Of a DNA stretch of 39,788 nt, positions 17,001-24,373 are shown one piece after another (the stretch's first letter is position 1; the number at the start of each line of letters is the position of its first letter). Under the pieces are notes generated by a model. That model was not told the DNA's origin, made no database searches, and saw only the letters and a list, made by a program, of their open reading frames with translations. The stretch lies in NCBI RefSeq assembly GCF_000337035.1, contig NZ_AOJL01000049.1:24720-64507 (forward strand), given 5' to 3'. The DNA is from Halorubrum coriense DSM 10284. GTDB lineage: Archaea; Halobacteriota; Halobacteria; Halobacteriales; Haloferacaceae. Both the position numbers and the translations under genes were made by a program.

Positions 17001-18754
17001 ACGGGGTCGACGCCGGCGGAGCCGGAGCCGTCGGTGGCCGCTGCGTCTCCCTCGGCCGCGCCGTCGTCGGCGGCGTCGTCGAGGAGTGCCGCGTACTCGG
17101 CGGTCGCGGTCGCGAGCGCGAAGGTGCTCGCGTCGGCGCGGGCGTCCCGGCCCTCCTCGCTCGCGCGCTGGAGGAACCGCCCCGTGTCCGGGTTCCAGCG
17201 GGCGTCGAGCCCCGAGAGCGCCGCGTCCGCGGCGGCCGCCGCGTCGGCCCGGAGCGCCTCGTCGACCGGCGCGCGCGCCACCGCGGCGAACGCCCGGAGG
17301 TACTCCGCGCCGGTGTGGGTGAAGCGGCCGAGCGCGTTCTCCCAGCAGTTCTGACAGCGGCGGGGGAGCCCGTCGTCCTCGGTGGTCTCTAAGAGGAAGT
17401 CGACGGCGTCGGCGATCGTCTCGTCGATCCGGTCGCGCCACTCCGCCGGGAGGTCGGCCTCGCGGCGGAGGCCGGCGAGGAACGCGACGACCGTGGCGGG
17501 CTGGTCGAGCTGGTCGTTCGGGCCCGGAGTCGCGTTCGCGCCCTCGATCCGGGCGTTCGCCCAGCCGGGCGCGACCTTCCCGGAGTCGGCCCACACGCGG
17601 TGGGGCCACGAGCCGTCGGCGTCCTGCGTCCGACAGAAGAAGCTCGCTGCCGCGAGCAGTTCCTCGTCGGCGTCGAGGCCGAGCTCGTCGCTCGCGCCGA
17701 GCAGCGCCGTCGAGACGGTCGCCTCGTCCCGGAACCACGTGTAGCCGTAGCCGCCGGAGGTGGAGTAGAACGGGTCGAACTCTGGGGCGGCGATCCGACC
17801 TCCGGACTCCGCGGTGAGCAGGTCGAGCGCGCGGAGGTCGCTCGCGATCACCGACCGGCGCGGGGCGTCGGTCGGGACGTTCGGACCCCGCCCGTCCGCG
17901 GCCTCGCGGAGGTCGCCGGCGTCGGGGTACGCGGTGGCGATGTTCGACACCGCCTCGATCCGGCGCTGGCGGTCGGTCCCGTCCGTGAGGGCGTCCTTCG
18001 CGTCGTCGCCGGTGTCGCGGGCCGCGCGGCGGTCGACGACGGCGCGCCCGGCGAGCGTGACGCGCTCCGTGCGCCCGTCGCGCTCGAAGGGGGCGCGGAC
18101 GACGACGTCCGGGGTGAGCCGCGAGTCCTCGCGGCGGTCGATCTCGCCGCGGTGCGGGAAGCCGTCGTCCTCCTCGCCGAGCAGTTCCGGGATCGTCCGC
18201 AGCCGCTGGCCGTGGGCGTTCGAGAGGCCGGTCGAGGCGGTGAGGAAGTCGTGTTCGGTCCGGTGGTACACCTCGACGACGCCGCCGTCGTCGGGACCGG
18301 CCCCGTCGTGGACCATGTTGCCGACGCGGCCCTCGACCATGTCGGGCGAGAACGCGTAGGCGGCCACGAGTTCGGCGTCGGCGGGGGGCGACCCGCGGAG
18401 TTCGACGTGGGTCAGGTGGGTGTCGCTCACGACGAGGTCGAACTGGTGGATGGTGTAGCGGCCGGCGTCGTACTCGGTCTCGACGAGCGGTGTGTCGCCG
18501 TCGTAGTGTTGGCGGGTCGTCTCGAGGTCGTCGAACCAGCGGACGCCGCGCCCGGCGGTGATCCCCATCCGGAGCCGGTCCGCGCCGCCGACTTCGGAGA
18601 GGGAGTACGAACAGTCGTGGACGGTCCCGTCCGGCCCCACGTGGACCAGTCGGCCGTCGTCGCCGGTGAACGCGCCGGCGGTCATCGAGTGTTCCGCCGG
18701 GTAGCGCTCCCCGCGCCGACGTTCGTGCTCCGTAAGGGCGGTACGCAATCGCAT
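14036..18754 (-). CDS. Double GH15 glucoamylase-type protein (two catalytic domains fused)
   Basis: A 1572-residue protein containing two complete GH15-like units. Unit 1 (about 1-735) has a beta-rich N-terminal domain, then an (alpha/alpha)6 barrel with GYGYTWFRDE (335-344), CWEN (Glu472, expected general acid) and FAEQVFDD (Glu691, expected base). Unit 2 (about 740-1500) resembles bacterial glucoamylase/glucodextranase: a beta supersandwich (740-1010), GYNFVWSRDLYQ (1084-1095), RWEEEAGYSPSS (acid about Glu1194) and LPEQVWD (base Glu1430), then a C-terminal beta domain (to 1572). GH15 enzymes release glucose or related sugars from the non-reducing ends of alpha-glucans. There is no signal peptide, so it is probably intracellular. 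The ATG at 18754 lies 25 bp from a TATA-like CTTTTACTCC. It diverges from the GH13 gene. The closest alternatives are dextran-dextrinase or glucodextranase activity for unit 2. Confidence 0.88.
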   Translation of the reverse strand: MRLRTALTEHERRRGERYPAEHSMTAGAFTGDDGRLVHVGPDGTVHDCSYSLSEVGGADRLRMGITAGRGVRWFDDLETTRQHYDGDTPLVETEYDAGRYTIHQFDLVVSDTHLTHVELRGSPPADAELVAAYAFSPDMVEGRVGNMVHDGAGPDDGGVVEVYHRTEHDFLTASTGLSNAHGQRLRTIPELLGEEDDGFPHRGEIDRREDSRLTPDVVVRAPFERDGRTERVTLAGRAVVDRRAARDTGDDAKDALTDGTDRQRRIEAVSNIATAYPDAGDLREAADGRGPNVPTDAPRRSVIASDLRALDLLTAESGGRIAAPEFDPFYSTSGGYGYTWFRDEATVSTALLGASDELGLDADEELLAAASFFCRTQDADGSWPHRVWADSGKVAPGWANARIEGANATPGPNDQLDQPATVVAFLAGLRREADLPAEWRDRIDETIADAVDFLLETTEDDGLPRRCQNCWENALGRFTHTGAEYLRAFAAVARAPVDEALRADAAAAADAALSGLDARWNPDTGRFLQRASEEGRDARADASTFALATATAEYAALLDDAADDGAAEGDAAATDGSGSAGVDPVASSEFDRFLDRVNTHVRQSIEALRRETAAVEGLVRFTGDDWRTAEQGAAKVWSIATLWGATAAATLAGVVEERGGAAEPLFADARDLYALCGPDGPFVNEAGLFAEQVFDDGDLDSATPIAWSHALRIDATVTLASHGELPVPHDRETGPEAAPHWTTGRKFGVGTPADYEADEPVPVWFTLTEGALTEARFPRIDVMNVRTVDFLVADPDSDYAIRTFDETGHVSTTETIERTTEPAADDALAYVQTIRETGDGHGHTWTLRVEYAVDTDGAAILADVRFEGSREYDVYALADVTIANVGTDDRAERADGDAGAHLLARKDDPDREPGKLVDAEGETFDTALALASGGGFDWASALPAGGEAADALFGDGERVEESTEATGNVVLAGLVGSGEIVMDTVALGFAEASDTAAALGEAEGALSRGFDDVADAYAETWRAWLADRDLPDSVTDAPDLASQYRFALMTLAAVEDKAQDGAGIASPSVPWGETEYAAEKRGYGYNFVWSRDLYQVFTALIEMDELERGADALAYLYNTQQDDDGFLPQNTYIDGRTRWGGEQMDNIAFPSVMAWQLYERGVTLADAGYTYDQVSRSLDYIAENGPETAQERWEEEAGYSPSSIAAEIAGLVCGAALALAEADRREADGSSTAAESPDSLRADALAWLGLADDWTARVEEWTATATGTDRHEETPYYLRITADGDPESGRPRTIANDGPTYDEREIIDGGFLELVRLGIKPADDPVVRNSVSVVDDSIRVDTPHGAAWYRYVGDAYGEIAVGDPGAPWAGTGDGRGRLWPIFTGERGEYELRARADGPDAFGGTDDEALEPETLLETMAGFGNSGLMLPEQVWDREHPTKYGWEFGEGTGGATPLAWSMAGFVRLAHGVDAGEPVETPTVVRDRYVERDRPAGPELTATAEFVGDSVAVAGETDAARVAVHTRKTSRLVTPDADGAFEVDLDAATDADTVVVAAATDEAFETAGTSVERIRL

Positions 18755-18881
18755 ACCCGGTCTGCGCCTGCCGGAGTAAAAGCCTTGACGACCGCGGCCG
18801 GTATCCGAACGGGCGCTTCGCGGGGCGAAGACCGCCGAAACAAGAGCAACAACGAAGGCCCCGGGCGTCGATGGGCGTCAC

Positions 18882-20975
18882 ATGCACCACCCCGGACCCC
18901 CACGCTTCCTCGCGACCGGCGAGCGGACGGAACTGGCGCCGAGAGACCCGAACCCGGACGCGACGTACGCCTGGCGCGTCGCCGACGCCCCGCCCGGCAG
19001 CGAGGCGACCGTCGGCGACGACGCCGTGACCGAGTTCACGCCCGACGTACCCGGCCGCTACCTGCTCGGACTCGACGCGCCGGACGGCGACCACCTGCTC
19101 ACGGTCCGCGCGTTCCCCGCGAGCTACGAGGGCATCGACGTGTCCGGCGGGAGCGGAACCGCGATACGCGACCGCGACGCGGACGACGGGCCGATCGACT
19201 ACGCCGCGCAAGAGCGACGCGAGGGCGTGGCTCGCCCGCGGGTCGAAGTGGACGCGGGCGTCGCGTTCGAAGAGCGCGGCGAGTCGGAGAGCGAGCGCAC
19301 CGGATCGGCGGTGTTCTCCGCGGTCGCGACGCCGAACCCGGAGTCCGCGCTCGACGCCGACGACCTCTCGGTGACGTTCGTCGTCGACGACCGCGACGTC
19401 GCCAGCGCCGTCGAGACGGGACGCACTAATCCGCGGGACGCGCTGCGCGTGAGCGAGGACGGCCGCGAGCTCCGCGTGCCGCTCGACGCGGTCCCGGACC
19501 GCCTCCGGGTTCACGCCGTCGCCGTCGCGCACGACCCGGACGGCGACCCGCGAGTGAGCGTCGCGGACGCGGCCGCCGTCGTGCGGGGCCCGTCCGCGGC
19601 CGACGACGCCGGCGGCGAGGCCGCGCTGACGCCGGGCGCGCCCGACTTCGAGACGGTGCGACTCAACCAGCCGCCGGCGTGGACGCGTGAGGCCTCCGTC
19701 TACGAGATATTCGTCCGGACCTTCGCGGACGCCGACGAGGGCGCGGCGTTCGACGCGATCGCGGAGCGGATCCCCCGGATCGCGGACCTCGGCGTCGACA
19801 CGCTCTGGCTCACGCCGGTGCTCGGGCACGACGGGAAGCCGCACGGCTACAACATCGTCGACTTCTTCGACACGGCCGACGACCTCGGCGACCGCGCCGA
19901 CTTCGAGGCGCTCGTCGAGACCGCTCACGACCACGGGATGCGCGTGCTGTTCGACTTCGTCGCCAACCACACCGCGCGCGACCACGAGTGGTTCCGCGAC
20001 GCCTACCGGAACCCCGACTCCCCGTACCGCGACCGGTACGAGTGGCAGGCGTCGGGCGAGCCGGGCACCTACTTCGACTGGGAGCTCATCGCGAACCTGA
20101 ACCACGCGAACCTCGACGTGCGGCGGTTCCTGCTCGACGTGGTCGACGAGTGGGCGCCGCTGGTCGACGGGTTCCGCTGCGACATGGCGTGGGCGGTCCC
20201 GGACTCGTTCTGGCGCGAGCTGCGCGACCGCGTGAAGGACATCGACCGCGAGTTCCTCCTGATGGACGAGACGATCCCGTACATCCCCGGCTTCCACGAG
20301 GGGATGTTCGACGTCCACTTCGACGCGACGCTGTACTTCCAGCTCCGGCAGGTCGGCCGCGGGGCGGAGCCGGCGGCGAGCGTCCTCGACGCGATCGACC
20401 AGCGCGCCGAGATCGGGTTCCCGGACCACGCGGAGTTCCTCCAGTACATCGAGAACCACGACGAGACGCGCTACCGCGTCGAGTGCGGCGACGCCGCCGC
20501 GGCCGCCGCGGGCGCGGCGATCATGACCCTGCCGGGCGTGCCGATGGTGTACGCCGGCCAGGAGATCGGTCAGCGCGGCCGGCGGGACGCGATCGCGTGG
20601 GATCACGCGCGCGGAGACGTCCGCGACCGCTACGAGCGCCTGCTCGCGACGCGGCGGGAGCACCCGGCGCTCGGGCCGGCCGGCGACGTCTCGCGGGTCG
20701 ACTACCACGTCGCGAGCGGCGACCTCTCGGAGCGACCGATCGTCGCGAGCGGCGACGTCCACCCCGACGACGTGGTCGCGTTCCGGCGGCGCGACGGCGA
20801 CGAGGAACTCGTCGTCGTCCTCAACTTCGCGCCCGCGGACGCGAGCGTCGCGGTCGAGGCCGACCACGGCGAGCGCGACTTGGTCACCGGCGAACGATGT
20901 ATCGTCGAGGACGCCGACGGGACCGAGCGGATCCGCGTCGACGAGGTTGCGGTGGTGTCGGTCGCGGAAGAGTAG
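18882..20975 (+). CDS. GH13 alpha-amylase-family glycoside hydrolase
   Basis: A 697-residue protein. The first 250 residues form an N-terminal beta domain, with PDATYAWRVADAPPG suggesting an Ig-like starch/glycogen-binding or linker module. The GH13 barrel follows, with all four conserved regions: DFVANHT, GFRCDMA (nucleophile Asp434), LMDETI (acid Glu463) and IENHDE (Asp527). A C-terminal beta domain ends at LVTGERCIVEDA. The family hydrolyses or transfers alpha-1,4/1,6 glucans; neopullulanase or maltogenic-type specificity is possible. No signal peptide is visible, so it is probably intracellular. It diverges from the double GH15 gene and is followed 116 bp later by the GH77 gene, giving a maltodextrin/glycogen unit. 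Confidence 0.93.
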   Translation: MHHPGPPRFLATGERTELAPRDPNPDATYAWRVADAPPGSEATVGDDAVTEFTPDVPGRYLLGLDAPDGDHLLTVRAFPASYEGIDVSGGSGTAIRDRDADDGPIDYAAQERREGVARPRVEVDAGVAFEERGESESERTGSAVFSAVATPNPESALDADDLSVTFVVDDRDVASAVETGRTNPRDALRVSEDGRELRVPLDAVPDRLRVHAVAVAHDPDGDPRVSVADAAAVVRGPSAADDAGGEAALTPGAPDFETVRLNQPPAWTREASVYEIFVRTFADADEGAAFDAIAERIPRIADLGVDTLWLTPVLGHDGKPHGYNIVDFFDTADDLGDRADFEALVETAHDHGMRVLFDFVANHTARDHEWFRDAYRNPDSPYRDRYEWQASGEPGTYFDWELIANLNHANLDVRRFLLDVVDEWAPLVDGFRCDMAWAVPDSFWRELRDRVKDIDREFLLMDETIPYIPGFHEGMFDVHFDATLYFQLRQVGRGAEPAASVLDAIDQRAEIGFPDHAEFLQYIENHDETRYRVECGDAAAAAAGAAIMTLPGVPMVYAGQEIGQRGRRDAIAWDHARGDVRDRYERLLATRREHPALGPAGDVSRVDYHVASGDLSERPIVASGDVHPDDVVAFRRRDGDEELVVVLNFAPADASVAVEADHGERDLVTGERCIVEDADGTERIRVDEVAVVSVAEE

Positions 20976-21091
20976 CGGCCCCGCGGGCGCGCTCGGCGAG
21001 TCGGCGGACCGGGGCTCGTACGGCCTCGACCCTCCGGACGCGGCCGGGGCGTACGCAACGTTTGAAGTCGGTGGGGGGCACAGGGTGGCGT

Positions 21092-22582
21092 ATGCGATTC
21101 GACCGCTCCGACGCCGTCTTCTGTCACGTCACCTCGCTGCCGGGGGCGTACGGGATCGGCGACCTCGGCGAGGGCGCGCGCGAGTTCCTCTCGTTCCTCG
21201 GCGACGCCGGCGTCGACCACTGGCAGATCTGTCCGATCGGGCCGACGCTCTCCGTGGCCGGGGAGTCACCGTATCAGTCGCCGTCCGCGTTCGCCGGCAA
21301 CCCGCTGTTCGTCGACCCCGAGGGGCTCGTCGACGACGGCTGGCTCGACGCCGACGACCTGCGTCCGGTCCCCGAGTTCCCAACGGGCCGGGTCGACTAC
21401 GACGCGGTGCGGGAGTACAAGCTCCCGCTGTTGCGGACCGCCTTCGAGCGGTTCGAGGAGCGGGCGACCGAGGACGACCGCGCGGCGCTCGACGCGTTCC
21501 GCGAGCGCGAGCCGTGGCTCGGCGACTACGCGCTGTTCCGAGCGCTCTCGGACGCCCGGCCGGAGGACGTGTGGACGGAGTGGCCCGCGCCGCTGCGGAC
21601 GCGCGACCCGGACGCGCTGGCCGAGGCGCGCGAGGAGCACGCCGCGGAGGTCCGGTTCCGCGCGTTCGTCCAGTGGACGTTCGACCGCCAGTGGCGCGAC
21701 CTCCGCGCGGTCGCGGCCGACGAAGGCGTCTCGATCGTCGGCGACGTGCCGATATACGTCGCGCTCGACTCCGCGGACGTGTGGGCGAGCCCGGAGGCGT
21801 TCCGGCTCGACGAGGGGAACCGCCCGACCGCGGTCGCGGGCGTCCCGCCGAACGCGGGCGACGACGGCCAGCGGTGGGGGAACCCGCTGTACGACTGGGA
21901 GCGGCTCGCCGAGTCGGGGTACGACTGGTGGCTCGATCGGTTCCGCCGGCTGTTCGACCTCGCGGACGTGGCGCGGCTCGACCACTTCCTCGGGTTCGTG
22001 AAGTACTGGGCGATCCCCGCCGACAGCGACGACCCCGCGGACGGCGAGTGGCGCGACGGCCCGGGGCGCGACCTGTTCGAGGCGGTCGAGCGCGAGCTCG
22101 GTGAGACCCCGTTCATCGCCGAGGACCTCGGCTTCGAGGAGCCCGCGATGGACGGGCTGATGGCCGAGTTCGGCTTCCCGGGGATGCGCGTCCCGCAGTA
22201 CGCCGACTGGTGCGCGGAGGGGAACGAGTACCAGCCGATGCACTACGACGAGGGCGTCGTCGGCTACACCTCGACGCACGACACCGACACGTGGGCCGGC
22301 TACTTCGCCGACCTCCCGGCCGAGCAGCGCGACTGCTTCCGGTACAACGTCGGGAGCGACCCCGACGAGCCGTCCGAGTGGGCGATCATCGACGAGGTGT
22401 GGGGTTCGGACGCGATCCTCGCCGTGACGACGGTCCAAGACCTGCTCGGGCTCGGCTCCGAGTCGCGGTTCAACGAGCCCGGGACGCTGGACGGCAACTG
22501 GGAGTGGCGCGTCGCCCGAGACGACCTCGACGACGCGGTCGCGGACCGGCTGTGGGAACTCGGCGGGAAACACGTGCGCTAG
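21092..22582 (+). CDS. malQ: 4-alpha-glucanotransferase (GH77, MalQ)
   Basis: A 496-residue amylomaltase, the normal length for the family. Visible landmarks are TSLPGAYGIGDLG at the N-terminus, SPYQSPSAFAGNPLF (acceptor loop), VGDVPIYVALDSADVW, RLDHFLGF with the nucleophile Asp297, IAEDLG with the acid/base Glu344, and THDTDTW with Asp397. It transfers maltosyl and longer units between alpha-1,4-glucans, reshaping glycogen or maltodextrin for the hydrolases next door. The start at ATG 21092 gives MRFDRSDAVFCHVTSLPG; longer in-frame sequence is Arg-rich and antisense-like. There is no strong TATA, so it is probably co-transcribed with the GH13 gene. Confidence 0.97.
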   Translation: MRFDRSDAVFCHVTSLPGAYGIGDLGEGAREFLSFLGDAGVDHWQICPIGPTLSVAGESPYQSPSAFAGNPLFVDPEGLVDDGWLDADDLRPVPEFPTGRVDYDAVREYKLPLLRTAFERFEERATEDDRAALDAFREREPWLGDYALFRALSDARPEDVWTEWPAPLRTRDPDALAEAREEHAAEVRFRAFVQWTFDRQWRDLRAVAADEGVSIVGDVPIYVALDSADVWASPEAFRLDEGNRPTAVAGVPPNAGDDGQRWGNPLYDWERLAESGYDWWLDRFRRLFDLADVARLDHFLGFVKYWAIPADSDDPADGEWRDGPGRDLFEAVERELGETPFIAEDLGFEEPAMDGLMAEFGFPGMRVPQYADWCAEGNEYQPMHYDEGVVGYTSTHDTDTWAGYFADLPAEQRDCFRYNVGSDPDEPSEWAIIDEVWGSDAILAVTTVQDLLGLGSESRFNEPGTLDGNWEWRVARDDLDDAVADRLWELGGKHVR

Positions 22583-22586
22583 CCCC

Positions 22587-23615
22587 GTGACGGGAGCCCT
22601 CCCCGACTCGCCGCTCCTCCACGTCCTCGTGATCGCCGCGGCGACGGCCTTCATCTGGATCGGGAGCGGCTGGTTGGAGGAGGCCGCCGAGACCCTCTCC
22701 GGGTACTACGGACTCCCGGCGGTGGTTCAGGGGTCGGTCGTCGTCGCGGTCGGGTCGAGCTTCCCGGAACTCGTGAGCGTCCTCGTCACCGCCGTCACGG
22801 GCGTCTTCGACATGGGCGTGGGCGCGCTCGTCGGGTCGGCCATCTTCAACGTCCTCGTGATCCCCGCGGCGTCCGGGCTCGGGAGCGACGAGGACCTCGA
22901 GGCCAGCCGAGCGATCGTGTACAAGGAGGCGCAGTTCTACATGCTCGCCGTCTCCGCGCTGGTCGTGACGTTCGCGCTGGCGGTGATCTACTTCCCCGTG
23001 TCGACGGACCCGATCGTCGGGACCATGCCGCGCTCGCTCGCGGTCATCCCGCTCGCGCTGTACGGCCTGTACCTCTTCATCCAGTACCAGGACGTCGACG
23101 ACGCGCGGATCGACCCCGTGCGCGACGGAGTCGACGTCCGCCGCGAGTGGGCGAGGCTCGGCGGCGGGCTCGCGATCATCGTCGTCACCGTCGAGCGCCT
23201 CGTGGCGTCGGTGGAGTCGCTCGGCGTCACCTTCGGGATCCCCGAGTTCCTCGCCGGGGTCACCGTCGTCGCGGCCGCGACGAGCCTGCCGGACACCCTC
23301 GTCAGCGTTCGGACGGCGCGGGAGGACCGCGGCGCGACGAGCCTCGGGAACGTGCTGGGGTCGAACACCTTCGACCTGCTCGTCGCGATCCCGCTCGGCG
23401 TGCTGATCGTCGGCGAGGTCGCCGTCAACTTCTCGACGGCGGTGCCGATGCTCGGCGTGTTGACTGCCGCGACCGTCCTCCTCTTCGTGACGCTCCGGAC
23501 GAGCCTCACGCTCGACGCGCGCGAGTCGTACGCGCTGCTCGCGGCGTACGGGCTGTTCGTCGCGTGGGTCGTCGCCGAGAGCGTCGGGGCGACGAGCGTT
23601 CTGCGGGGCGTCTGA
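22587..23615 (+). CDS. Calcium/cation antiporter, CaCA (NCX/YrbG) family
   Basis: A 342-residue membrane protein with about ten hydrophobic helices in two inverted halves. The alpha-1 repeat reads GSSFPELVSVLVTAVTGVF with Glu61 and GALVGSAIFNVL. The alpha-2 repeat reads ATSLPDTLVSVRTA with Asp236 and GNVLGSNTFDLL. In NCX-type exchangers both positions are normally Glu and bind Ca2+ and Na+; here the second is Asp. The GTG start at 22587 lies 4 bp after the malQ stop, so co-transcription is very likely. Na+/Ca2+ exchange is the default prediction. Why it follows glucan enzymes is unclear. Confidence 0.9.
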   Translation: MTGALPDSPLLHVLVIAAATAFIWIGSGWLEEAAETLSGYYGLPAVVQGSVVVAVGSSFPELVSVLVTAVTGVFDMGVGALVGSAIFNVLVIPAASGLGSDEDLEASRAIVYKEAQFYMLAVSALVVTFALAVIYFPVSTDPIVGTMPRSLAVIPLALYGLYLFIQYQDVDDARIDPVRDGVDVRREWARLGGGLAIIVVTVERLVASVESLGVTFGIPEFLAGVTVVAAATSLPDTLVSVRTAREDRGATSLGNVLGSNTFDLLVAIPLGVLIVGEVAVNFSTAVPMLGVLTAATVLLFVTLRTSLTLDARESYALLAAYGLFVAWVVAESVGATSVLRGV

Positions 23616-23672
23616 GCGATCCGACGGGAACAGTCCCGGAGGACCGTCACCGACGGTGCGCGAGACGGCGGT

Positions 23673-23885
23673 TCAGTAGGAGTCGCGGCCGATGATGAGG
23701 TACAGCAGGATCCCGAGCAGCGGCGCGAAGAACACGACGAGCGCCCACAGGATCGGCGGGTGGTCGCTGCGGCTCTGCGCGTCCGAGTACGTCCACACGA
23801 TCATCGCGAGGTGGACGACGAGGAGGCCGAGGCTGATCAGGAGGGCGATACCGGCCGCCGCGCCTTGGAGGAGCAACGGGGACAT
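23673..23885 (-). CDS. Small two-helix membrane protein with a PLDc_N-like end
   Basis: A 70-residue protein starting MSPLLLQGAA (ATG at 23885). It has two hydrophobic segments, residues about 8-32 and 47-65, and ends FFAPLLGILLYLIIGRDSY. The P-L-x-G-x-x-x-Y-x-x-x-G-R ending is the signature of the phospholipase D nuclease N-terminal (PLDc_N) family, found in cardiolipin synthases and as free-standing small proteins. The function of free-standing members is unknown. Longer in-frame starts add an Arg/Pro-rich stretch and are rejected. It diverges from the gene at 23966. Confidence 0.75.
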   Translation of the reverse strand: MSPLLLQGAAAGIALLISLGLLVVHLAMIVWTYSDAQSRSDHPPILWALVVFFAPLLGILLYLIIGRDSY

Positions 23886-23965
23886 GTCGGCTGACACCAC
23901 GACGCCGCGCGCAAAGTGTCTTCGGGGTCGGGGTGCGCTCGCGGCGAAACGGCTATTCGTGACGA

Positions 23966-24313
23966 ATGCGAACAGTATGCATGGTTGGCGTCGTGCGCGC
24001 GGTCGGTGTCGCGACCGAGTGTCTCTGGGGCGTCGGGCTGCTCGCGTTGTCGCGGGCCGGCGGCGAGGGGGTTCCGGCGGCACCGTTCGCGACCGGGTTC
24101 GCGGTCGGCTACCTCTACCGGCACGCGCGGGCGACCGCGGGCTGTCGGCGGTTCCGCGGCGGCCCCGGGCGAAGCCTCGGGATCGCGTTGGCGTGGTCGG
24201 CGCTCGGCGTCGCGGCCGGGCGGTCGATCGACGGGAGGGCGGCGAGCCGCGCGTTCGCGGCCGGAATCGGGCTGGGGTCGGCCGGCTACTGGCTCGCGCG
24301 GCGCGGCGGGTGA
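23966..24313 (+). CDS. Small hydrophobic protein of unknown function
   Basis: 115 residues with three or four short hydrophobic segments (GVATECLWGVGLLALS, FATGFAVGYLY, LGIALAWSALGVAAG, AFAAGIGLGSAGYWLA) separated by Arg-rich turns, suggesting an inner-membrane protein. I do not recognise a family. An in-frame ATG at 23981 (MVGVVRAVG) lies about 28 bp from a TATA-like CTATTC and is an equally good start. Base composition matches its neighbours. Confidence 0.5.
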   Translation: MRTVCMVGVVRAVGVATECLWGVGLLALSRAGGEGVPAAPFATGFAVGYLYRHARATAGCRRFRGGPGRSLGIALAWSALGVAAGRSIDGRAASRAFAAGIGLGSAGYWLARRGG

Positions 24314-24373
24314 CCGGGCCGACGCGACCGCCGGAGCCCGAACCGTTTTGATCGCGGAGCGCCCGGCTCAGGT

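Noticed and set aside
14192-17392. A 1066-codon plus-strand frame opposite the GH15 gene
   Set aside because: Antisense shadow; no motif, and the opposite strand carries all the catalytic motifs.
14036-18754. Loss of the GH15 catalytic base in both halves
   Set aside because: I first aligned the base to the WSHA/WSMA segments, where no Glu is present. The base is better placed in AEQ/PEQ just upstream (Glu691, Glu1430), matching the MAEQ-type position of fungal glucoamylase, so both sites look intact.
14487-20867. A 2126-codon open frame on the minus strand overlapping the GH15 and GH13 genes
   Set aside because: It is antisense to the GH13 gene and out of frame with the GH15 gene, is Arg/Pro-rich with no family motif, and contradicts the fully motif-supported genes. 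Long stop-free shadow frames are normal at this GC content.
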